Assembly: GCA_950295325.1 (NCBI GenBank) | Contig: OX485807.1 | Location: 38,594,440-38,658,439 of the forward strand | DNA length: 64,000 bases | Reading direction: 5' to 3' | Source of the DNA: Polytrichum commune | Lineage: Eukaryota; Streptophyta; Polytrichopsida; Polytrichales; Polytrichaceae | In this document: piece by piece, positions 46,648 to 57,700 of the stretch | How the letters are laid out: every line of letters begins with the position of its first letter | Numbering within the stretch: the stretch's first letter is position 1 | Program-made: the position numbers and the translations under genes | The notes under the pieces: generated by a model | Databases searched by the model: none | Told to the model about the DNA's origin: nothing | Seen by the model: the letters and a program-made list of their open reading frames with translations, nothing else

Positions 46648-47556
46648 CAGTCTAACCTCGTGAATGCGACACCCTCAATATTACAATATATTTATGCGAT
46701 ACCAAACTTTTTAGTCCAAAACTCCCTCTTTTACACGACTACGACACTCGATAATGCGACATTTAGAATCCCCGTTTTATCATATTAAAGACGCAATTAA
46801 TGCTACAGTTCCTTTCATCTATGTTATGTACATCTAAAATACATTCATTTTCACTTGGAAACTTCACTTATCATTGGGAACTCAATGAGAATTAGGGTTA
46901 CTAGTGTAGAATGGAAATGCTTAGGGTTAGTAGAGTCTATTTCAAAGTTGCGATTGGGTGATGATGAGATGTTTACATTCAAATGAAAGAGGAAGAGACT
47001 TAGAATTATAGACCTAGAATTGACTACTGATGAGTTGGTGGATGTTGCTTTGGGAACCAATTCTGCACAAGACTTAGACTTCAATGTTGATTTAGATTCA
47101 GTAGACGTGGATGATGTTGCTCCACCTACAATAAAGCTTAGTGATGCTAAACGCCATGCATCATTGTTGTCTAGTTTCTTATTAGAGAGCACTTTAAATT
47201 TTGGAGTTAATGAAATTATTAGTTTTCAAAAGTTAGTAGGGAATTTAGATAAGATGACTTGGGTAAGCAACACTAGAGATCTTTGAACTCTTACTTCAAG
47301 AGTTCTTGAGAATATTTGTATTTGTTTGGAGTTATGAGTTATTATCTCATACCGTCTATATCGCTTAAACTCGTTGTACATATTTCTAAGCTCATATTAC
47401 TTATGTTTTCGTATTCTCTCCACAACATGACAGCTTTACGCCATTTGTCATACCAATGAGAAGACGACACCTCGATAATACGACTTTTTTTTCACTTTTT
47501 TTGTTTTTTTGGTTGTGTGTGTGTCCCAAACGTGTCATACTAAAGAGGGAGAACAG
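46648..47556 (+). mobile_element. Second pogo-like remnant
   Basis: The left end CAGTCTAACCTCGTGAATGC matches the end at 420. A diverged inverted end (CATACTAAAGAGGGAGAACAG) closes at 47556 and is followed by TA. It contains an acidic C-terminal transposase remnant at 47000-47286, with KLSDAKRHASLLSSFLLE resembling the KLSDAQKYAKDVLNFM tail of the first copy. The element sits directly against the truncated 5' end of the LINE. Confidence 0.5.
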
Positions 47557-47559
47557 TAG

Positions 47560-48769
47560 TCGGAATCAGGACGTGTGTTTCGCAACTTGCTTAATTAATT
47601 AGCTCCTGGACTTTTGAGGCCTTGATTAGATTATTGGCTCACCAAGGACCTCCTGCATGGGCCATTTCCCAGAAGAGGCCCATAATCTTCTGCGTCAGTG
47701 CAGGAGTGAAGAATCTGGCTCAGGTTTGAAGTTACCGGCCGGCAGGCAACTGTTCCCCCACTCAGTGCCTGGGGACACGAGCATTAAACTCCAATTTTTT
47801 AAGAGCTTGTGGCAGCCCTCCTTGCACGGCAACTATAATTGTGGCAGTGACCTGAGCAAATATGTATAAGTTACGCAATCACATCGTCAACAACATTATT
47901 TAGCCATGTGGGTCGGTTTCTTGATTCTGGACTATGTCAATTGTATTTTATGAGCCTCCAAGAGAATAGGTCCATTCAATAAATTCGCACATTCAGTATA
48001 GAATCTGGACTATGTCAATTATATTCCATGGGCCCCCCAAAAATAACTTTGCATATTCACTATAGAATCGCTTTTTGAATGTATCATTGTTATTACACTT
48101 CTTTTGTAAAGCCAATTCTTTTTTAATTTGTGGCCATCCAAAATTCAGTTTGTATCACTTTGTTTGGACATCAATAGAGTAAACAATTGGCTTGATTGAA
48201 AGTTGCTTGAAACAATGGTCCAATGGATCCTCAACTTATTGAAACACAATCGGGTCTCCGGATGGGCTCAAAATTTGAACATTACAGAGACCTATATTGT
48301 TTAGGGCGTATGATACTTTTTTAGTGAATCTAATAAATAGTATGGTGCCGAACTTTAATTGCAAAATGTTTGGGTCTATGGGTCTCTAAAATTGAGCACA
48401 TTTCCTCAACAAATACAAACTCCTTTAGTAATGTATTGGTCAAGAATGGATGTTGGAAAAGAAAGTGGGCATCCCATAAGCATAGGTCTTACATCAAACA
48501 AAGTCTTGCCACTAAGATGCATAGAACTTGCATGTGAACTTCTGACTAAATCTTATTTGAAATCTCTTACGGAACATTGTCGCATAGCATGGTATAATGA
48601 TCTTTTTTTCTTTTCTTTCAACTCACGATCTATTTATTGTTTCTTATTATTTTAGCATGGATGATTGTTAACAACTATTCACTATCTATGAAGAGAAAAT
48701 TACCATATGGAGATGTTCATCCCTACTTGAATGATTATCATTCAATGCATTCATTTCATTCATTTCATC
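47560..48769. other. Repeat copy and unexplained sequence, no gene
   Basis: Bases 47733-48050 duplicate 31900-32210. The remainder is AT-rich. A 98-codon plus frame (48359-48655) has no recognisable domain and ends in low-complexity Phe/Ser codons. Confidence 0.4.
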
Positions 48770-49640
48770 ACATGGGGCTAGTACATGATGCAGATTCAAC
48801 ATGAATGAATGGAATATCCACCTACATTTGGACCCAATCTCTAAATTATCCAAATAGTTTTTTACATGCTAACACACATTACTCATGTGATGTGGAATGA
48901 TGCTTGCAAAGCTAGAAATACAAAAACTTTATGCAGCAAACTTGTTGATAGTTATCTAAAGTTTGCGTCCATAGGGCTGCACAAATTACTAAATATTCAA
49001 TGAACATTGTTGCAAATCATCCATCGAAACTCCAAAAGCATCTCTTCATTTGAAATATGTTGGACAACTAGCAAGCATATCAAATTGATGGCGTACTTTT
49101 CAAATAAGTGATAGTGCACTAACATCAAAGAAATAAGGTTGCTCCTGGCCTTGAATTTGGACATTTTCTTTGTTGTTGGAAATTCAAGAACATAATAGTA
49201 CACTCTAAACTCCATTATATCACACTTGTGGGGCAACCAAAGTGCACGAGATATTAAGGACTTATGTAGTGCTAACATGAATGCGTGATAAAAAAAGAAC
49301 TAATGTAGCATGTGGCATTATGAAATAGCACAAAATCAACATTGCAATAATGAAATAAATATAACAATGGCAACATGATGCATGTGAGCGTGTGGTTTGA
49401 ATCTTTTAAGATTTATTTCAATGTCAGTGTTGGGCATTGTCGGTCGAGATCCTAGTGTTTTCAACCGGTCACATGTTGGCATCTTTCGGTTTTTCTTCGT
49501 TGATTTTGAGGCATATTCCCTAACTCTGAAATATTCTTCGAAATTTCTCTGAAACGATCGGTGATTCTCCTCAAGTCTTGAACTTCAACCGGTTCGTCCT
49601 CAAAGTCGGCCCGTTCATCTGTAACTAAGCGTTTGGCACT
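48770..49640. repeat. Copies of two dispersed repeats
   Basis: Bases 48770-49425 match 33690-34370, and 49432-49640 match 37060-37245. They sit side by side here but are 3 kb apart in the other location, so the two repeats moved or rearranged separately. Confidence 0.65.
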
Positions 49641-50182
49641 CCCCATGCATTGATTGCTGGTCATAAATCATGTCAAATAAGCCAAGGAAAACACAAAAGC
49701 CGAAGCATTGTTACACCACTTCTATCCGTTTGGGAATCAAAAGGGATTGAAGTCTAAGTGGCATATTGCGGCACTTCCAACTCCACAAACTTACCCGACC
49801 ATTGGATCCCATTGCGATTGGTTGAATCGGACTAGCTTGGGGTGGGCACTTAGAAAAGTTTTTTTAAAAAGAAAAAAATTGTGCATTAAAACATAGGGCC
49901 CAATTGAGTTCTAGAAGGAAAATGTTTGAATAGGGTCCCTCATTCATGAAAAGAACAGAAAAAATAGGCTCTATCAAAACCATGGGCATGTATTTTATAC
50001 TTACCCGTTTATGTGGGCATTGCTAAAGCCATAGGATACCAAGAAAGGGGTCAAGAAGTTGTTATTTAAGGAGGATTAGCTTCATGGTATACTTAAACTT
50101 GGATGAAATTTCCCCATTATCCCTTGCCATCCAAAAAAACGGAACCCAACTTATGTTCATTATAAGTTTTAAGGTGATTGTC
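49641..50182. other. No gene seen
   Basis: AT-rich sequence. A 22-bp stretch (GGCACTTCCAACTCCACAAA, about 49770) also occurs inverted near 38290. Nothing else was noted. Confidence 0.4.
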
Positions 50183-50422
50183 TACATTGTTTGTCTAATT
50201 AGTGTGGGCCACACTAATTCCCAACTACCCACACTCTATTTTAATTATTCTTTGAAATTGCCCACTGTAATTTTGAATGTGAAACCCATTCATGTGGGTT
50301 TTTCCGTCTGCATACTTGAATGAAAATTCAAAGCAAGGCAAGTACTATGAAATTAATGCGGGCCATAGTAAATTCCAACCCAAATGAATTTCCCACGGAC
50401 ACTAATTAGACAAAACAATGTA
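50183..50422. mobile_element. Foldback MITE
   Basis: TACATTGTTTGTCTAATTAG at the left and CTAATTAGACAAAACAATGTA at the right are near-perfect inverted copies, extended inward by AGTGTGGG/ACACTAAT arms related to the MITE at 33300. It is about 240 bp long with no coding capacity. Confidence 0.7.
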
Positions 50423-50739
50423 GCTTTGTGCTCATTTCTTATGTTGGTTTGGATCATGTGTGGAGGAAGGCATTTCCTTGCATGTTGTGGAGGCTTTAAG
50501 GTTTGCGACGGTTTTTTGCATGCCAGAATCCCAATGACGATAGTGTGTTGGTATAAGTTGCAAATGACACAATTCTTGGGTTCACATTCAACGACGACGT
50601 ACATGTAATGTGCGAGCTTGTTGGATTCAAGCACATATGTTTTGTTTGCTACACCAAAACGTTCTATGAAATAATAGATTTGCTAACAAAGATACCTAGT
50701 GTGCTATAAATTTATGTCCGCCAAAGCATTGAAAGTCAC

Positions 50740-51290
50740 TTCACCAATAATTCCCCAAGTTCGACGGCCATGACAAAATGAAACCTACATTGAACATCAA
50801 TAATGCCAATATCTCATTCTATGACTTTTGTAAATATACACAAAACCCCATACACCCAATTTTACTCAATACGAACAAATTATTGTAACCACCTCTATAA
50901 ATCACAGTCGTAAAATTCATTCTAATCGAGAATTCTTGATCTAGGTAAAGCCCTTAAATTTCAAAATTAGATGGAGAGTGGGCCAACAAAAAAGAAGCCT
51001 TCAAATGAGCACGTTTCAATTGTTCTCCTCATCTAATTGTGCTCATGATTGTATCTTTCTTCCTTCCTATTCTCCCAACATAAATAACATGGGCACATGT
51101 TTTTGTGTCAGCTCATTTATATTGGTTGGGGAAGTAATTTTGTGGGAGTTCCCATGCAAATCAAAAACTCTTTGTATGCATCACTAATCATTTTTAAAGG
51201 CTAGCGTAGGAAATCTAATGAGTAACCTCTGCATACAAGCGATAAAGCATGGTGTTAAGAACAAGAACCTTAGATCCTACTGGGGAGTGC
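50740..51290 (-). pseudogene. Orphan copy of the PNL promoter and first codons
   Basis: About 500 bp match 23005-23560, the 5' flank of the PNL gene, in the same orientation. The match includes the start codon region (reverse complement of GACGGCCATGACA) and roughly ten codons, after which a stop occurs and similarity ends. No kinase sequence follows. It is the residue of a duplicated or deleted PNL copy about 28 kb from the intact promoter. Confidence 0.7.
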
Positions 51291-51350
51291 TATCATGTGA
51301 GCGGTGAGCAATGAGCAGTGAGCGGTGACATGTGAGCGGTGAGGAGGGAA
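51285..51350. repeat. Short tandem GAGCGGTGA-type repeat
   Basis: GTGAGCGGTGA, GTGAGCAATGA and GTGAGCGGTGAC variants recur in a 60-bp cluster, where the similarity to the PNL flank breaks off. It may mark the rearrangement junction. Confidence 0.5.
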
Positions 51351-51778
51351 AGGATGTTGGTTTTACACACACTAGTATCCTATAACCGTGGATTTTTGAC
51401 ATGAAGTATATGAACACTATCCATGAAAATATAAAGGGGGATGGAAAAAATTGTTTTTATTTTATAAATCTACATTAGTTTGATTATGTGCAAATGCTTA
51501 GGTTGTTTCTTAAATTCAAAAGTCAATAGAAATAGCCAACACGTTGTTAAATAAATGCTATGCCAATAGAGGCACCGTAATGGATAAATGATCTCATTTA
51601 CAAAAAACTTGAAATCCATGAAAACCAAGTTAGTTTAGAATTTTGAAAACAAAACCCATTTATTGCAATCATCTAGCAATCTCCACGTTGTGTCCAACAA
51701 AATTGGTAATTTTTTCAAAATTCTCAAAATCAAACCAATTGTCAAATCAAATAAAAAACAACACCAAAACAAATATAT

Positions 51779-54700
51779 TTATATACTACGGTCTTCTGTT
51801 ACCTCTAGGAGGAAAAAATTCTTCACTTGTGACGAAAACCTCTTTGTTCTCGTACGAGGTATGGGTGTGGACATGGATGCCTGTGTAGTAGCAATAGTCT
51901 CTGCATATATAGGAAACGCCATTGCTTTCGGAGGGGAGTCCAATGACTCCATCAACTTTGCACTGCAAATACCAATTATCATATGAGTGAGAAATGATAA
52001 AGAAATGCCAATGAAAAAATGAAAACATTAAAAAAAAATCCAAGGAGAAACTCACGTATTCAAACGAGTTTTCCTAGCCACTTTTCTAACAGGTTCTTCA
52101 TCATCCTCCATGACTATGGATTGTGTTGGTGTTAGCACTCTAGAACGTTGAGCGGACAATGCACGAAGTGGAGTGAGAATGGTATTAAAGATTCGGGAGT
52201 CCGCTTCATATGCAACAAGGTGTCGACCACTGTTCAAACACGCATAAACAGAAGCACCTGCAAACACCATTGAAATAGATTTCAATATGTTAGATTCTAA
52301 AATTAATTTGAACAAATTCACATAATTGACTTACAGTTAAGAGATGAACTTGTTGATGCAGTTACATCCACAACTACTCCGCCGGGCTTAGTTAATGATT
52401 CGATAAACATTTGATGTATGTCTCGATGTTTCTCTCGAGCACCCCGCCACGGCACTGAACCATCCATCAATTGGTCCTTCTCTGATGTGTAGTTGAAGAT
52501 AATATCATCATCCTTGATACTAACACCTTCTTTGATGAGGACTTCATTCTTGTTAAATGAAATGGCCATGTTACCTTTTTTGGCTCGGCGGTACAAAAAG
52601 ATGTGAAATCTCTTTCACTACAAAACCAACAACATTATGGATATTAGTATACGAGTGTTTCTCACGCCAACATTAATGCTTTCACGTAAAAAATTTGAAA
52701 TAATAATCAACTACACATACCTTTGCAGATGCATCCACACCCGAGGATAGATGCATGGAGTTGATGCCCCACCAATCTCTAATGAGATTAAATTCGTAAG
52801 TTGCTGCAAATGTTTGAACATCAAGTCGAACATTTTTGGATTCTGACACGAATAAGAGAATGTGTGCATCATCGTGAAGAAAATGAAATGCAAACTCAAA
52901 AATTGCTTCTATTTCATCACTATCGTGTTTATTCCATTCTGGAATAGTAGATGGTGAGACAAGAAGCACGGGAAGTCCTTCAGGCAAATCTACAATCAAC
53001 AAGTCGAATCCTTCGTGCGGGCATATATCGTTTGAAATTTGTGTTGTACGCACATCATCAAACTGCACTCGCAAACAATAAAACAACATTAAGAAAAATT
53101 ATAACAATTTTATGTGAGGATAATAAACTAACAATTAAATATAATTATTAAATCATCAAAGAAGGATGTAGATACTCACTTGCTTTACAAAGTCGTGAGT
53201 CTTCAATAATAAAGGATGTGAGGGAGTTGATATCAATCCTATGATAGAAGTATTTTCCAACAACACTTGAACCAACGATGAAGAAGGCCCTGCAAGTTGT
53301 TGAACCACAATCGGGACTTGTTGCGAGAAGAAGAAAGCTTTGTCTACGTCGATAGGTGTAGATATACCTGTTGCATCATTGGTGGTAAGGTTTGGAGGAG
53401 TGGGTAGAATGTCAACCTTCTTATTCCTTTTACGTTTTCCGGTTTGTGTGACCACATTTTCCTGCATGGGTTGGAAATCAACATTATTGGTTTCAGTTGT
53501 ATCTTGCGATGCATCAAGGGGCGTACTTCCGATCACAGCCTTACGCTCAGCCTCTTCTTCTGCTGGATAAAAAACAGCAGAACAATCTACAAACCAATGA
53601 CATTCTTGGAGAACATGAAAATCCCAGAGTTTCAATTGTGCGGGAGTGTAAATGCAATTTTTGTGGGTTTTGTCTACCCAAACATTTAAGAAAACAGACA
53701 AAGAGAAAAATTCTATTACTTTCTTTACGAGCAACTCCCTTCGCATGTACTTGTATTGAACAATCACACGCAACTAGAAAAATTATAATGAAAAAATTTA
53801 AAAATTTAAATGTGGTATTAAAGTTCAAATTACCTGTATAAAACTCTCTTCATAGCTATCTCTCCGAAAGGAAAGTCCAAAAACTTGGTGCCTTTAGAGA
53901 ATGGAGGTACTGCACGTATTAAAGTGAAGAATGCTTTATCCCAAAGCATAATACGCCATTTCTCAACATAATCAGAGGCCTTCAATATATCATTCCTCCA
54001 GTGCACTTTACCCAACTCTTTCTCAATATTCTCGAATTCTTTTACAACCTCCTCTTCCAACTACATAATGAAGAAAATACAAACATATATAAAATCAATA
54101 TATAAAAATGAAAATCATATTAAGTAATTAAACATCTACATATAACATTAAATTGAAATATTATGAAATACCTGAGCCCACAGAGATGCTCGAGCAAGAA
54201 ATGAATCCAAAATTTTCTCCTTTGCTAGAGAAGGTGGGAAATGATTAGCTGCATGCAACATTGGGCTGGAATTCCACCACCTCAACCACCACATCTTGTA
54301 TGTGCCATGAACTGCTGATGTAGCAATTTTTTGCAACTTTTCCAATGTCATCTCCGGTTCTGGATTGGAACTCCAATGGGTATTAACCTGAATAAATATT
54401 CAAATGATGAATATGTATGAATATGTATGAAATTACAAAATTAATGTATGAAATAATGAAAGTATAGAGAAATCAAATATTTAATTATACAAGAACTCAA
54501 ATACAAATAAATTCAAGTCTCTAAGAATCAAATATGTAAGTATGCAAAAAGTTAAGCACATAAAAAAATAAAGTATAAAAAAATTTAAGTATGTATAAAA
54601 TCAAACATGCAAAGTCCAAGTATGCAAGACCTAAATATGCAAACAATAAGTATGTTACAATCTAAGATTACAACAACCAAGAATCAAGTTTGCAAAAATT

Positions 54701-57700
54701 TAAGTATGTAATATTCAAAGATGCAAGAAATCAAGTAATCAAATATTATAATAAATAATTCATAACGAAAGACAATATAAATTAAAATTAAAATTACCTC
54801 CTCCAAAAATTCCATTCCGTTTCCTGGATCTGCAACTGCGAGCAATTTCTCAAATTCTCTGGTTCTGATACTTTTGATGATTTTTGTATGTGTCTTTGTT
54901 ATGACCTCTCCCAATCCTTGTTCTGACCTTTCCACGGAAGGCGTAGTCTCATTATAAATTCTACATGCCTCGTCAATAGCCACAACAACTTCACGCTGCA
55001 TGCACAAATACGTAATGAGTCCTTAACTTTCAAAATAAAAATGAAAAAAAAACAAACAAAAATGAAATGGAGGTTCGAAATTTGACCTTGTACAAGAATC
55101 CCGCAAAGGCATCAATTGTTAAAGCGTACCAAGTCGAATTAGCCTTTTTTTTCTCACTCTTTCTGTAATCAGTAGCTGAAATCAATGATTTAAAATCCTC
55201 AAGAGGTAGAAGACCAAAATGGCGAATGCGATGAAGTTTGTGGACAAGATTGGTCTTCACATGGTCACTTTCAGTGGACCTAATGAAAAAAAAATGGTTA
55301 GTTAAAATTAAAAAATTCAAAGACCAAAACAACTTGCAAAAAAGTGGATATGAATTTTATACCTGTTCACATCATGCATTACTTCAAGAAGAACTCCAAC
55401 ATTGCCAAATGCATTCAAGCATATGCAATCAACTGTATAATGCCATTCTGGATCGTCTGCATGAAAACGCTCTATATGCCGTCGCCATGCAGTCACACGA
55501 TGATTTCCTTCCCAAACAAAAAACATTTTGTTTCGCAAGCTTACATAGTCATCATCAGCATTAAGTTTTTCTTCAAATGAGGCATTAGCGGCACGCCAAT
55601 GAACATTCCAAGTTGCTTCCACTTCACCATTCAATTCAAACTGATTGCCTTTTTTTTTATCATAAACTGATACATAGAGAACCCTATCGCCTTCTCTGTA
55701 GCCATTGATGAATTCACTCTCCAATAATTGCACGTCAACCTCAAGCACAGGTCGAACAACAACCAATGAAACCAAACGACATATAGGAATGGAAAGCCTA
55801 GACTTCCCTGATGGTTCAATGCGCAACTTGCTAATCACATAATTGAAGTCGGTTTTTTGTGGTTTTTGCATCCCATTGACGCTCTTTTCAACATCCTCCA
55901 ACAATTCAACATTTATATCATCATCATCGTGATCACTGGCACTACAATCCTGAATCCAAAAACAATTGCAAATTATTAATAACATATGCATTCTCATTTA
56001 TAATCTCACACATTCATGCACACATATTCTCATTCTCATTCCATATATACACGCTCACACATAGACACTCACATACACACAAACCACACACACATACACA
56101 TATTATCACTCACACTCACATGTAACTAAACATGCACATACATACATATTCACACACACTATCACTCACATTCACATATACTCTCTCATACATATACAAT
56201 CTCATACATACACACATACATATTATCACTCACACTCACATCCACACTTACCTAAACATGCACATACATACATATCACACACACATTAACATTCATATTC
56301 ACATACAATCTCATACATATACACATATTATTACTCACACTCACATTCACAATCTTACACACTTATACTCTCATACTCACACATATATAAATATGCACAC
56401 ACACTTTCATTCACACTCTTTCTCACACACACACACACATTTGTCAATGGATTTGGTGAAAATATTGGGTTATACACTCCAAGTTCCTAACTTTTGTATA
56501 ATCTCTTATACCCACATTAACACTCTTATTCTTACACTCACACATATATTCTCACTCACATACACATTCTTACTTATATTCATATACATATTCTCATTCA
56601 CACTCTCTCACATACACACACATTTTCAAAACACACACATTTTCAACACACACACACACATACATTTTCACACACACACTCTTATACACATATACATATT
56701 CTCATTCACACTCTCTCACATACACACACATTTTCAACACACACACACACACACATTTTCACATACACACACACACACATATCTTTGTCAATAGTTTGGG
56801 TAAAGACATTGGGTCACACACACACACACACATTTTCATTTATACAAATATACATACATAACTTTGTCAATGCATTTGGTAAAGATATTAGGTTACACAT
56901 TCCAAACCCTAACACTCTTATCATTACACACATACATACACACACATATTTTCATTCATACAAATATATAAACATACCTTTGTCATTGGATATAGTGAAG
57001 ACATGGGGTTGCATACTCCAAGTTCCTCGCTTTTGATTTATCTCTTATATCCACACTAGCACTCTACTACTCATTGTGAGGCCAAACCCCCCACCCTTAA
57101 GCGTCCGTAGTCCGAGTAGTGGGTTTGGGCTCACATTCCTCCGCGGTATTGGATTTGGACTTGGATGAGTCCATAGTGCAAGGTTCACCCTTCAAGTGGT
57201 CTTGGATTTAACTTTGGTCTTTGCTTCCTTTGTCTTGCCATCGCGAGAGTGCTCCACATTCTCCATTAAGTTGTGCACGTGGTTTATTTTTAAAGAGAGG
57301 ATGCAAGTGTTAAAAAAAAACACTATTCTCTATAGTTAATCTCAAATACATTTACTTGTGAAAGCCACACATAACACTAACTAGCATAATGTAACTAACT
57401 ACTTGTCTATGAGCTAATTAGGTAGGCTATCTACTAAGCTCCTTCATGAACCCATCTCTTTACTTTCTAATTACATAAACCTAGCTCCTTCATAAACCCA
57501 GCTCCTTCATGAACCCAGCTCCTTAGCTTCTAACTAAACAAACCCAGGTCCTTCATAAACCCAGCTCTTTACTTTCTAACTAAACAAACCCAGCTCCTTC
57601 ATAAACCCAGCTCCTTCATGAACCCACAACTTTGTAGTTGTAATCCCCAACTACCTCACTAATTATTCAAGCCCTTAACTAATCTTCCTACCTAATTTCC

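Noticed and set aside
46640..47558. Alternative left boundary of the pogo-like element at a CTGT after TA (46638-46639)
   Set aside because: The end shared with the copy at 420 starts at CAGTCTAACC (46648). The TA at 46638 is probably coincidental, so the left target duplication is left unassigned.
53340..53841. Plus-strand open frames
   Set aside because: Shadows of the minus-strand exons of the ParB-MTase gene.
56132..56794. 220-codon plus-strand frame rich in His, Thr, Ile and Leu
   Set aside because: Pure translation of CA-rich low-complexity DNA inside an intron.
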